Source of the DNA: Pseudodesulfovibrio senegalensis
Lineage (GTDB): Bacteria > Desulfobacterota > Desulfovibrionia > Desulfovibrionales > Desulfovibrionaceae
Direction of reading: 5' to 3'
Assembly (NCBI RefSeq): GCF_008830225.1
Contig: NZ_WAIE01000001.1
Coordinates: 434,001-498,000, forward strand
Length of the DNA stretch: 64,000 nucleotides
In this document: positions 8,179 to 15,344 of the stretch, piece after piece
Numbering within the stretch: the first letter of the stretch is position 1
Layout: each line of letters opens with the position of its first letter
The notes under the pieces: generated by a model
The model's database searches: none
Told to the model about the DNA's origin: nothing
Seen by the model: the letters and a program-made list of their open reading frames with translations, nothing else
Translations under genes and position numbers: made by a program

Positions 8179-9687
8179 TCAGGAGGGGTTGGCAGCCTGT
8201 TTTGCCGTTTGTCGACTTTGTACGATCAGGTTTCGTCCACGTTCCTTTGCCGTATAAAGGGCATGGTCGGCCATCTGGTACAGTTTTTCGATGGATTCAC
8301 ACGGCGCAGCCTCGGCAACGCCTGCCGCGCCGATGCTCACGGTCAGCGCAATGGGGAGGCGTTCCGAATTCATGGGGGTCGACTCTATGTCTTTGCGAAT
8401 GCGCTCGCCTATGGAAGCCGCCATTATTTCATTGATGCCGGAAAGCAGGATGGCGAATTCCTCGCCGCCGATGCGGAATAATCTGTCTGCCCCGCGAAGG
8501 TTGCGGTTCAGAATGTTGGTGACGTGCCGCAGCGCCTTGTCTCCCACGGCGTGCCCCCATGTGTCGTTGATGCGCTTGAAATGGTCGATGTCCAGCAGCA
8601 GCAGCGAGAATATCGTTCCATTTTCATTGAAACGGTGCAGTTGTCCGGCAAGTTCCTTGTCAAAGCTGCCGCGATTTTCCGCTCCGGTGAGCGAATCCTT
8701 GCGCGCCCGTGTACGGAGTTTTTCTTCCTCCTGTTTCCGTTTAAGGATTTCCACCGCGATTCCGGCTATTTTTTGGACTCTGTCCTTGGTGTCTCGCGAA
8801 ATCTTGGCAATGATTTCAACCCATACGTACTTGCCGTTTTCCTGGCAGATGCGCAGATCCTTGCGAAAGGTGGTCTGGAAACGGGAAATGTGTTGGCGGA
8901 TGTCCGCAAGAAGTTTTTTTCTGTCGTGCGGGTGTATGCGGTGCAGGATTTGGCGCAGGGAGAGATGAATGTTTTCGGTGAGTCCGGTTTGCTCTGAGAG
9001 CAGTTCCGGGCTGCACCAGAAGTGGCCGCTGGCGACATCAAGCTCCCATGCGCTGGCATCGGTAACGCCTTTGAGAATATTGAACTGTTTGGTCTTGGCC
9101 GAGAGCCGGTCGCGCAGGATTGCATTGGAGAGAAGATAGGTGGCCGTTCGCAACAGCGCTATTTCGACTTCACTCCAGCGGTATTCGCGCAGGCAATCGT
9201 CAAACCCCAGTATGCCCCACCATTTTCCTTCCACGATGATGGGAATGGTCAGCATGGAAAGTATTCCCTGGGAAGCAAGGTCTTCCTTGAGCTCCCCTTC
9301 AGGGAGCTGTGAAACGACCATGCTTTGCCATTCGCCCCGCTTTCTGCTTTCCAGCATTTGCATGTATTCGGGTGAGGCGTGTTTCAGGTCCTTGCGGAAC
9401 GTGTTGAACCGGGACAGGGAAAGCTGCACGTGGTCGTTACGGTCTGCCCACTCGAACGGGTAGTCCTGAATGATGTGGTCATCGGTCAGTTCGATGAGCT
9501 GAAAAATCCAGACGCGGCTGACCCTGGTGATGCGGCCGAGGTCGGCCATGAGGTCGATGACGCCGTCTGGCCAGCCCTTGCCGCTGGTCAACTCCTCCGC
9601 GCTTCTGGCGATGGCTGCCAAAAGGCTGTTGTATTTGGTGTCCTGTTCAAGGCTCAAGTCCTCGACGCGCCCTATTCTGATGGTCAT
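8179..9687 (-). CDS. Diguanylate cyclase, GAF-PAS-GGDEF
   Basis: 502 residues, no membrane segment. Order: GAF domain (about 20-195, with VSRVWIFQ and ILGFDD), PAS domain (about 205-325, ending in a PAC-like coupling helix), GGDEF domain (about 345-490). The active site is GGEEF, and the inhibitory I-site RxxD lies five residues before it (RGAD), so the enzyme looks active and product-inhibited. It should make cyclic di-GMP from two GTP. It is clearly paralogous to the gene at 32592-34010, which has the same architecture and matching GAF motifs. Confidence 0.93.
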   Translation of the reverse strand: MTIRIGRVEDLSLEQDTKYNSLLAAIARSAEELTSGKGWPDGVIDLMADLGRITRVSRVWIFQLIELTDDHIIQDYPFEWADRNDHVQLSLSRFNTFRKDLKHASPEYMQMLESRKRGEWQSMVVSQLPEGELKEDLASQGILSMLTIPIIVEGKWWGILGFDDCLREYRWSEVEIALLRTATYLLSNAILRDRLSAKTKQFNILKGVTDASAWELDVASGHFWCSPELLSEQTGLTENIHLSLRQILHRIHPHDRKKLLADIRQHISRFQTTFRKDLRICQENGKYVWVEIIAKISRDTKDRVQKIAGIAVEILKRKQEEEKLRTRARKDSLTGAENRGSFDKELAGQLHRFNENGTIFSLLLLDIDHFKRINDTWGHAVGDKALRHVTNILNRNLRGADRLFRIGGEEFAILLSGINEIMAASIGERIRKDIESTPMNSERLPIALTVSIGAAGVAEAAPCESIEKLYQMADHALYTAKERGRNLIVQSRQTAKQAANPS

Positions 9688-9800
9688 AAAAAATATTCAC
9701 ACAGTCGGGCCGGGCTGTAAAGGCAATGATCGGGGAGTGGCGGGGGAGGTGGGTGCCGGGGCATGTAACGTTTTTCCGGGAGGAAAGGCCCGAAACGCTA

Positions 9801-9832
9801 TAAATAAAGGCCCGAAGCCAAAAGCTTCGGAC
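9801..9832 (-). terminator. Original tRNA-Ala terminator, now separated from its tRNA
   Basis: On the minus strand GGTCCGAAGC pairs with GCTTCGGGCC and is followed by TTTATTTA. It sits immediately beyond attL, so before integration it would have lain directly downstream of the tRNA-Ala gene whose intact copy is now at 25724-25799. Confidence 0.7.
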
Positions 9833-9845
9833 CTTTTCATTTTCC

Positions 9846-9893
9846 TGGTGGAGACGAAGAGATTTGAACTCTCGACCCCTGCCTTGCGAAGGC
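9846..9893. repeat. attL, 48-bp copy of tRNA-Ala 3' half
   Basis: Identical to 25724-25771 over 48 bases, from the CCA end through the anticodon loop; the sequences diverge immediately afterwards. This is the displaced original 3' end of the tRNA. Confidence 0.92.
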
Positions 9894-9973
9894 TTTTGTC
9901 AGCTAATTAATATACTGAATTTATTACGTTTCATATTGGCTTACCATACCAAAAAGCGGCAAAATATGGGCAT

Positions 9974-9994
9974 CAGTATGGTAAAACGGTATGG
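9974..9994 (+). promoter_or_regulatory. Putative integrase arm-type site (left)
   Basis: A 21-base motif containing GTATGG twice, matching 25655-25675 at 20 of 21 positions. It lies between attL and the integrase stop codon. Shorter inverted copies of GGTATGG occur at about 9941-9956 and just upstream of the integrase start, suggesting arm binding and self-regulation. Confidence 0.5.
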
Positions 9995-10008
9995 CAAGCC
10001 TCGCCTCA

Positions 10009-11109
10009 TCAGATGCTGGGTAGTCCATTGACCACGGCTTCTTTCTGCTTATCCAAAACGTGCTGGTAGTTCTTGTAGATCATCGCCATTGAGCTATGCC
10101 CCATGAGCTTCCGCAGGGCATTCGGGTCTGCCCCTGCCTCCAGCGCGTAGGTTGCGAATGCGTGGCGCAGATCGTAAGGGCGAATTTTGCGTGTGATCCC
10201 AGCTTTCTCCAAGGTGCTATCCCATGCCTTCTTGATGGAAGCCACCGGCTTGCCCCTGTAGTTCACAATGTGAGTTGCGCCACACTCGTCATCTTCTGCT
10301 TTCCACTGTTTTAGGACAGGCAACACGTCTTTGCGAATGGGAACCTGACGCCACTGGTTCTTCCCTTTTTGGGCGGCTGGAATGGTGGCAACCCTCCTGT
10401 CAAAATCGATACGGTCCCAAGTGACCCGAAACAGTTCAGAGTTCCCCACGCGCATGCCGAGGTTGAACGCAAGGTAAATTGCCCGGTCCACATGCTTGGG
10501 CGCGGCCTTGCGAATTCTCTTCAATTCTTCCGGGGTGGGTGGCACGAACTTCTTGTCCTCGCCGGGAGCGCACTTGTACCCCTGCAAGTTGTGACCGGGG
10601 AGATACTCTTCCTCTACAGCCCAGTTTAGAACAGCGAGGACGATACCGACTTTGCGCTTAATCGTGTTCTGCTTGGCTCCCTCTAATGTGCGGGTCCATT
10701 TTTTCCCGTTCGGCCCTGTGTACGTCTTTTCGCGGGGCTTCCTTAACTCCCTTTCAAAATGCTTCATCATGGACTTGTCCACCGCCACAATCTCAGGGTT
10801 GCCCAAGATGGCATAGAATGACTCTAGGTGGTGAAGTGTGGTCTCTTTCGTGCTCTGCGCCATAGGCCTCTCAACAAGGTATCTGAGGGCCAACCCTTGG
10901 AAGTGGGTGGGCGGCGCGTCAGCGGCCACGACAGAGGGTCTAAACGACTCCTTGTCGCGCTTGAGCCGATACAAGATGTCCGTGTTGTAGTTCTTGGCTT
11001 CCTGCTCGTCGTGAAAGTTCTTGGATTGTATGCGTTTTGTGAAGGGGTTCTTCCAATACACTTCCCAGAACTTCGACCCGTTCTTTTTCTTCCTCGTTCT
11101 GATTGCCAT
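10009..11109 (-). CDS. Tyrosine recombinase/integrase
   Basis: 366 residues from the ATG at 11109 (MAIRTRKKK), chosen because GGAG lies 9 bases upstream; an upstream in-frame start at 11154 has no good ribosome site. The N-terminus is basic (arm binding), followed by a SAM-like core-binding region and a C-terminal catalytic domain. Visible catalytic residues: Arg in GMRVGNSE, the DLRHAFAT box with Tyr in place of the common preceding His (PYDLRH), His in LMGHSS, and nucleophile Tyr in YKNYQHV. It should integrate and, with the Xis-like protein, excise the element at the tRNA-Ala site. Confidence 0.95.
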   Translation of the reverse strand: MAIRTRKKKNGSKFWEVYWKNPFTKRIQSKNFHDEQEAKNYNTDILYRLKRDKESFRPSVVAADAPPTHFQGLALRYLVERPMAQSTKETTLHHLESFYAILGNPEIVAVDKSMMKHFERELRKPREKTYTGPNGKKWTRTLEGAKQNTIKRKVGIVLAVLNWAVEEEYLPGHNLQGYKCAPGEDKKFVPPTPEELKRIRKAAPKHVDRAIYLAFNLGMRVGNSELFRVTWDRIDFDRRVATIPAAQKGKNQWRQVPIRKDVLPVLKQWKAEDDECGATHIVNYRGKPVASIKKAWDSTLEKAGITRKIRPYDLRHAFATYALEAGADPNALRKLMGHSSMAMIYKNYQHVLDKQKEAVVNGLPSI

Positions 11110-11141
11110 ACCACAAAACTCCAATTTTGCCATACTAGAGC

Positions 11142-11471
11142 ATGTTGAATACATTGTTCTTCATGGAATTATTCGTGCCAAGAACTGCCTTGTGGGTACT
11201 GCTACGCAGATATATATTGCCCGTCAAGCCCCGCCACATGTGTGATGCGATGGGGATTGCGTGGCCGAGGCAGTACCAGAAAATCAAAGAAGACAAGGTG
11301 TTGGGCGCAACCGTTACCGAGATGGGAACGGTTGGAAATGACGGCAAGACCAGAAAGCACACCATGCTCCCCCTGTCCATGCTTTCCGGCTGGCTCTTCA
11401 AGATCAACCCGAAGCGTGTTGCCCCCTCTCCATCCACCCGCCACCACTCATTTCTTGCACCTCTCACATAA
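11142..11471 (+). pseudogene. Phage antirepressor N-terminal domain fragment (P22_AR_N-like)
   Basis: The central stretch, from CDAMGIAWPRQYQKIKED through DGKTRKHTMLPLSML to SGWLFKINPKRV, matches the pattern of the P22-type antirepressor N-terminal domain. After KINPKRV the frame runs into unrelated sequence and stops, and the N-terminus lacks the usual leading strands and a clear ribosome site. I therefore read it as a truncated remnant, possibly with an early frameshift. No cognate repressor gene is visible nearby. It reads away from the integrase with about 30 bases between starts. Confidence 0.55.
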
Positions 11472-11553
11472 AAACACTGTGGATAAATATTTGAAATTGC
11501 TTGCAAATTGCATCCGTTCGCGTATGATCACCTGAAATTTCTCACGGAAAAAA

Positions 11554-11634
11554 GTGCCCCAAACAAAGGGGTGCTCCGTTAAGTACAGTGAGGGGAAAGA
11601 AAAACATGCGGCAAGCAAAGGGGTGCTGCATTAA
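11554..11634 (+). CDS. Micro-ORF 1 in tandem repeat, 26 aa
   Basis: GTG start 5 bases after CGGAAAA. It reads VPQTKGCSVKY and then runs into the next repeat unit in another frame. Its first residues parallel those of the two following micro-ORFs. It may be a by-product of the 52-bp duplication rather than a functional peptide. Confidence 0.3.
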   Translation: MPQTKGCSVKYSEGKEKHAASKGVLH

Positions 11635-11690
11635 GTACAGTGAGGGGAAAGAAAAACATGCGGCAAGCAAAGGGGTTCTCCGTTAAGTAC
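11564..11690 (+). repeat. 52-bp tandem direct repeat, two full copies plus 23 bp
   Basis: Copies start at 11564, 11616 and 11668. The first two differ at only two positions. Each full unit contains GAGGGGAAAG followed by AAAACATG, i.e. a ribosome site and start codon. Because 52 is not a multiple of 3, each unit opens a new frame. The block sits directly upstream of the minor capsid gene. Confidence 0.9.
11606..11686 (+). CDS. Micro-ORF 2 in tandem repeat, 26 aa
   Basis: ATG preceded by GAGGGGAAAG; reads MRQAKGCCIKYSEGK onward and ends in the third repeat. It overlaps micro-ORFs 1 and 3 in different frames. Function unknown; a leader-peptide role is only inferred. Confidence 0.35.
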   Translation: MRQAKGCCIKYSEGKEKHAASKGVLR

Positions 11691-11741
11691 CATAGGAGGC
11701 CCATTTTCAGTAACCATCAACCGGAGGCAGCAAACCCATGA
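11658..11741 (+). CDS. Leader micro-ORF 3, 27 aa, coupled to the minor capsid gene
   Basis: ATG preceded by the repeat's GAGGGGAAAG; reads MRQAKGFSVKYHRR onward. Its TGA overlaps the ATG of the minor capsid gene (ATGA), the classic layout for translational coupling. A second ribosome site (CCGGAGG) lies inside it for the downstream gene. Confidence 0.45.
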   Translation: MRQAKGFSVKYHRRPIFSNHQPEAANP

Positions 11742-12523
11742 ACAAAAACAAGGCTGAGGACATCAAGAGGCTCGTCTCTCTCCTCCACCTGTACAAAGCG
11801 CAGTATGAGACCACTCTCAGACGCGCCAGACAGGACGCGAAGTACTGGACGGCCACCAAGCAAGCCGAACTGATGAAAGAGGTCGCCAAGCTCATCCTGA
11901 GCATGCGAGACGAAGCCCTCAAGGTCATCAAGGCCACTGGGCTTGCCAAGATGGAAGAAGCCCTTGAGACGGCCACCAGCGAACTGGCCGCGCTCGACAT
12001 CGAACTTGGAGACCTCGACAAGCTGCTTGGCACTCTGGACTTCAAGGCCATCAAGGACGCGCAACTCAGTGTTGAGCAGTTCACGGCCCAGATGCAGGAA
12101 CAGACGCGCAAGACGCTCAAGCGTGACCTCATGACGATCCACCAGAAGGCCACCGAAAACGGATGGAGCAGCGGCAAGGCATATCGTGAGCTTCGTGACA
12201 CGGTCATGACCAATACCCCTGACTTCACCTTCACGGATCGCGCAGGACGCAAGTGGAAGCCCGAAGGGTACCTCAGGATGGTCAGCCGCACTCTGATGGC
12301 TCAGGCGCAGCGTGAGAGCCATGAAGCGGCATACACTGAGGCCGGGGTTGACCTTGTGAAGGTCTCCATCCACGGCACCAAGTGCAAGAAATGCAACCCG
12401 TGGGAAGGTAAGGTCTTGAGCCTGACCGGAGCAACCAAAGGTCACGCCACCGTTGACGATGCCAGAAAGGCTGGGTTGTTCCACCCGAACTGCAAGCACA
12501 GACTGCTTGCACATGTAGCATAA
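11738..12523 (+). CDS. Phage minor capsid protein 2-like (head morphogenesis)
   Basis: 261 residues. The first 150 form long charged helices; the C-terminal third has the diagnostic pattern KVSIHGTKCKKCNPWEGKVLSLTG and HPNCKHRL, as in phage minor capsid protein 2 and related SPP1 gp7-type proteins. Such proteins sit in the capsid near the portal. It is shorter than many relatives at the N-terminus. In ordinary phages this gene follows the portal; here it lies 9 kb before the portal gene. The start is supported by CCGGAGG and by the overlapping leader micro-ORF. Confidence 0.8.
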   Translation: MNKNKAEDIKRLVSLLHLYKAQYETTLRRARQDAKYWTATKQAELMKEVAKLILSMRDEALKVIKATGLAKMEEALETATSELAALDIELGDLDKLLGTLDFKAIKDAQLSVEQFTAQMQEQTRKTLKRDLMTIHQKATENGWSSGKAYRELRDTVMTNTPDFTFTDRAGRKWKPEGYLRMVSRTLMAQAQRESHEAAYTEAGVDLVKVSIHGTKCKKCNPWEGKVLSLTGATKGHATVDDARKAGLFHPNCKHRLLAHVA

Positions 12524-12611
12524 CCAACTAAAACGGCTGTAGATTCTTTGAGAACCCACAATTGTGGGGCGGTATCTTGCGGCCAAAAAACAAGATTGGA
12601 GGACACTAAAA

Positions 12612-12923
12612 GTGACTCGTATCACCGTCATCACCACGGAAACCAACGCCCACGCCGAGACCGTCGAGGTGGATCGCTACAGCGTTCCGGCAACCATCGA
12701 CAAGGTCAGCCGTGAGACCGTCGAAGAGGACCGCAACGAGCGCAAGGGCTATGACCTTGTGTGCTTCGTGAAGCCCGGTGACGTGCCTGAAGGCCTCGAC
12801 CTCATGACCGTCGATTTCCTTATCGACATCGACGGCCTGACCTATGACCCCGCCAAGATCGACGCGCAGCGCGGCTTCGGCGGCACGATTGAACACTACA
12901 CCATCAAAGCCCGCCTCGCGTAG
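12612..12923 (+). CDS. Unassigned phage protein, possible head-closure/stopper
   Basis: 103 residues from a GTG with GGAGGA 8 bases upstream, which decides the start. It is mostly beta-strand-like. The C-terminal part (LTYDPAKIDAQRGFGGTIEH) resembles the ending of small head-completion or stopper proteins, but I do not recognise it firmly. It lies between the minor capsid gene and the zinc-ribbon-like gene. Confidence 0.6.
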   Translation: MTRITVITTETNAHAETVEVDRYSVPATIDKVSRETVEEDRNERKGYDLVCFVKPGDVPEGLDLMTVDFLIDIDGLTYDPAKIDAQRGFGGTIEHYTIKARLA

Positions 12924-12941
12924 GCGGCAAGGAGATTGAAC

Positions 12942-13694
12942 ATGGACATCAAAGACGAGAAATTGACCGCAACGAATGCCCGCCGCCATGCACATGGTGA
13001 CAACGTGAATGAACTGGCCGTCATGAGCATGAAACTGAAAGATCGGTTTGTCATCAAATGCGATGACGGCGTCACCAGAGAGCGACTGCTCATGCAGTGC
13101 ATGGGTTGTGGGGAATACCACATGACCGAGCGCGTTGTTGGTGAGCGGTGGGAACCCCGCTACTACGCTTGCGACAACGGTTGCAACTCCATCCACTGGA
13201 CGCCTGAAAAGAAGCGTAACCCTTATTGGGCAATCGCCTGTCTTTCTCACCTGATTTCTATCATTGCCCCTGAGATGGATGACAATGAAATCGAGAGGCT
13301 TACGGGCGCGGTGAGTGAACTCGCCAACACCATCCGTGACCCGCACAACCCTCACAATCTCTGGGGAGAAATCATCTGGGGTGTTGAGGATGACATCTTC
13401 ACCGTTGAGAAGCGCATCGGCAAGACTCCCCGTGTGATCGCCGCATACAATCTGCTTGCCCACGTTGCCGAATACAGCCCGTGGGACAATGTCAAAGAAA
13501 CTGACCTTGATCGCGCAGTAGCCACCCTCCGCAACATGCATGGAGACATTCGATACAAAAACCATAAGCGGAAACACCCCAACGCTCTTCCCATGCCGCC
13601 CATCGACCATGAAGCCATTCTCGCCAAGGCCACCAGCCTGAGAGACGTTACCGCACCCCCTGTGAGTGCCCTCCACGCCCTCGACCTTCAGTAA
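12942..13694 (+). CDS. Unknown phage protein with zinc-ribbon-like cysteines
   Basis: 250 residues; ATG 12942 is preceded by AAGGAG. An N-terminal zinc-ribbon-like array CMGCGEYHM ... CDNGCNSIHW suggests metal binding, and the rest is helical with no recognised domain. Related metal-binding proteins in phages can be regulators or nuclease accessories; nothing here decides. It is followed 18 bases later by a 50-aa gene on the same strand. Confidence 0.7.
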   Translation: MDIKDEKLTATNARRHAHGDNVNELAVMSMKLKDRFVIKCDDGVTRERLLMQCMGCGEYHMTERVVGERWEPRYYACDNGCNSIHWTPEKKRNPYWAIACLSHLISIIAPEMDDNEIERLTGAVSELANTIRDPHNPHNLWGEIIWGVEDDIFTVEKRIGKTPRVIAAYNLLAHVAEYSPWDNVKETDLDRAVATLRNMHGDIRYKNHKRKHPNALPMPPIDHEAILAKATSLRDVTAPPVSALHALDLQ

Positions 13695-13712
13695 CCCCAA
13701 AGGAGAATCATC

Positions 13713-13865
13713 ATGGAATTCATGCGCATCGTGTCTGCCCTGTACATCGGACAGGTCAACACCCAGATCATCAATGCTGACCTTGGCGTCTACTTCTGCG
13801 CCGACACCAACGAACTCATTGTGCTGAACACGGACGGCGAGACCGCAACGGTCTTCCCCAAGTAA
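13713..13865 (+). CDS. Small unknown phage protein, 50 aa
   Basis: ATG 13713 with AAAGGAGA upstream; reads MEFMRIVSALYIGQVN onward and ends TATVFPK. It is a compact, probably beta-rich protein with no recognised domain. A terminator hairpin follows 30 bases after the stop. Confidence 0.65.
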   Translation: MEFMRIVSALYIGQVNTQIINADLGVYFCADTNELIVLNTDGETATVFPK

Positions 13866-13893
13866 CTCGACAACCAGAAAACAACCGGAAGAA

Positions 13894-13935
13894 AACCCCG
13901 GTGCTGCTCTGAGAATGAGCCACCGGGGCTTTTCC
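13894..13935 (+). terminator. Intrinsic terminator between small gene and sigma-like gene
   Basis: CCCCGGTG (13896-13903) pairs with CACCGGGG (13921-13928), followed by CTTTTCC. The next gene's ribosome site AGGAGAGGGA begins directly after. Confidence 0.75.
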
Positions 13936-13952
13936 ATAAAAGGAGAGGGAGA

Positions 13953-14585
13953 ATGATCACTGCACCAACTGAAATCACCCTGAAAGCCCCTGACGACAAT
14001 GCCCACTACTGGAAATCCTTCGTGAGCATGCTCAAGCAGCGCAAAGAATACCACCTCAAGCACGGCCTCACCATCAGCCGAAGACGTACTCAACTCAAGA
14101 GACTCCTGAGCCGAGAACTGGACCTGTGCCAGATCGCACTTGAAATGAGCTTGCCCTTGAAACTCGTTGACGAATACATCTGGTATCTTGGCTGGGAAGA
14201 GTTTCTGCAACCCGGCAAGCGTAAGGAAGCAGACCGAGCGGCATGGCAAGCACGAAAGAAAGTCATGGCAACCGATGAGCAATACAAGGTGCTTGAGAGT
14301 GCCATTAAATATGCACTCAGGCGATTGCGAGACGCGAATTATCTCCCTGCCGACTCTGACCCGGCCATGTTCAAAGATTGGGTTGAAGATGAGGCGCGGG
14401 CACATTTCATCAGGTGCCTGAGAAACTACAACTCTGCCCATGAGGCCGGGGCCAGCTTCAAGACGTACTTTAACAACATCTGGCGTCTCAAAATTAAGCG
14501 AGTCATGGAAAAAATCGGCAAGGAGTATGACTTCAACCGAACGATTCACAGAGCTAGAAAAATAGCAATGGAAACAGCAGCTTAG
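13953..14585 (+). CDS. Sigma-70 region 2-like regulatory protein
   Basis: 210 residues, strong ribosome site AGGAGAGGGA. The segment about 145-190 (ARAHFIRCLRNYNSAHEAG, then ASFKTYFNNIWRLKIKRVME) follows the pattern of sigma-70 region 2 (helical, G-x-SFxTYxxxI-x-R). An upstream part (LDLCQIALEMSLPLKLVDEYI) looks like a helix-turn-helix. Phages use such proteins as late-gene sigma factors or holoenzyme partners; that role is inferred. It lies immediately before the 525-base structured non-coding stretch. Confidence 0.55.
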   Translation: MITAPTEITLKAPDDNAHYWKSFVSMLKQRKEYHLKHGLTISRRRTQLKRLLSRELDLCQIALEMSLPLKLVDEYIWYLGWEEFLQPGKRKEADRAAWQARKKVMATDEQYKVLESAIKYALRRLRDANYLPADSDPAMFKDWVEDEARAHFIRCLRNYNSAHEAGASFKTYFNNIWRLKIKRVMEKIGKEYDFNRTIHRARKIAMETAA

Positions 14586-14710
14586 AAAGAAAAATCAGAC
14601 TAATTGCAAAAAAGTTGTGCTTTTTCAGGAAAATCCATTCTGACGCGGGTACAATATATTAGAGCAAGTTGTTTTTTCTCTCCATCTACTAAATAGAAAT
14701 CAAAAAGCTG

Positions 14711-14826
14711 TGAGCGTCGAAGACGCGAGCAAGGCAGCTTGCTGCCTAACACAACAAAATGACATGATTGAGTGACATTGGTTGATTCGCTTCGCTCATC
14801 AACACAATGCCACCGGGCTTCGCCCG
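14711..14826 (+). ncRNA. Candidate structured RNA or replication/packaging site
   Basis: Four consecutive hairpins: GCGTC-GAA-GACGC (14714-14726), AGGCAG-CTTG-CTGCCT (14732-14747), an 11-bp stem with one bulge (CATTG/GTTGAT with ATCAAC/CAATG, 14776-14809), and CGGGC-TTC-GCCCG (14814-14826). Small tight loops are typical of folded RNA, but a DNA origin or packaging site is equally possible. Strand is uncertain. Confidence 0.35.
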
Positions 14827-14944
14827 TTGCTGGGTCTCTTTCTCTTCTGGGTCTGCATGATCCACAACACCCAGCACAAATGTCATTTACTTCATTGGGA
14901 TGATGACACGATTTTGGTAAATTCCTTGCCATTTTTGCGTCTTT

Positions 14945-14980
14945 TGACCTCCAGAGTTTTCAGCGATTCTCTGGAGGTCA
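14945..14980. repeat. 12-bp perfect inverted repeat
   Basis: TGACCTCCAGAG and its exact complement, separated by 12 bases, with no T run following. It could be an operator or RNA hairpin upstream of the RHH gene. Confidence 0.55.
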
Positions 14981-15022
14981 CATATTTTCGGATGTCACAT
15001 TCTCCAAGACCAATCCGGTCCA

Positions 15023-15060
15023 CGAAAGAGCACCCAGCAATTCTGTTGGGTGCTCTTTCG
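15023..15060. terminator. Intrinsic terminator before the RHH gene
   Basis: A perfect 14-bp stem (CGAAAGAGCACCCA and complement) with a 10-base loop, followed by TTTTGC. It closes the non-coding stretch. Confidence 0.7.
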
Positions 15061-15110
15061 TTTTGCAATCAACGTGCGTCATTTGCCGCACACAACCAGT
15101 GAGGCCCAGC

Positions 15111-15338
15111 ATGCCCAAACAACATACGTCTTTCCGCATCGATGAGCATGACCGGGAGTACCTCCAGCAAATCGCAGAGGCCACCGGCACCACGCCCAGC
15201 AATGCATTGCGCCACCTCATCACCATGAGCCGCTTCATCATCAGTCCTGAGATGCTGGCAATGGGCGTCTACCCCGACCAGACTGCCGTGGCCCTCGGCC
15301 CGATCATGCAAAGCTGGGGCATCGCCCCGAAGAGGTAA
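15111..15338 (+). CDS. Ribbon-helix-helix-type small DNA-binding protein
   Basis: 75 residues from ATG 15111 (GAGG 7 bases upstream). The opening KQHTSFRIDEHDREYLQQIA followed by TGTTPSNALRHLI has the strand-helix-helix pattern of RHH repressors, although the tail is longer than an Arc-type minimum. It ends only 6 bases before the tape measure gene, so it is probably co-transcribed and may regulate the block. Confidence 0.6.
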   Translation: MPKQHTSFRIDEHDREYLQQIAEATGTTPSNALRHLITMSRFIISPEMLAMGVYPDQTAVALGPIMQSWGIAPKR

Positions 15339-15344
15339 GTCGTC

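Larger units (their letters stand above)
14586..15110. other. 525-base non-coding stretch with hairpins
   Basis: No credible gene. From left to right it holds an AT-rich opening, a cluster of four short hairpins (14714-14826), a 12-bp inverted repeat (14945-14980) and a 14-bp terminator (15023-15060). The open frame on the minus strand here encodes only low-complexity translation of the hairpins. Confidence 0.7.

Noticed and set aside
11564-11690. CRISPR array or ToxI-like antitoxin RNA repeats
   Set aside because: The 52-bp units abut with no spacers, and no cas genes or endoribonuclease toxin lie nearby; the units contain translation signals.
14600-14932. 110-residue open frame on the minus strand in the element's non-coding stretch
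   Set aside because: It translates the hairpin cluster into low-complexity Arg/Ser/Glu-rich sequence and has no ribosome site; the hairpins are the better explanation.
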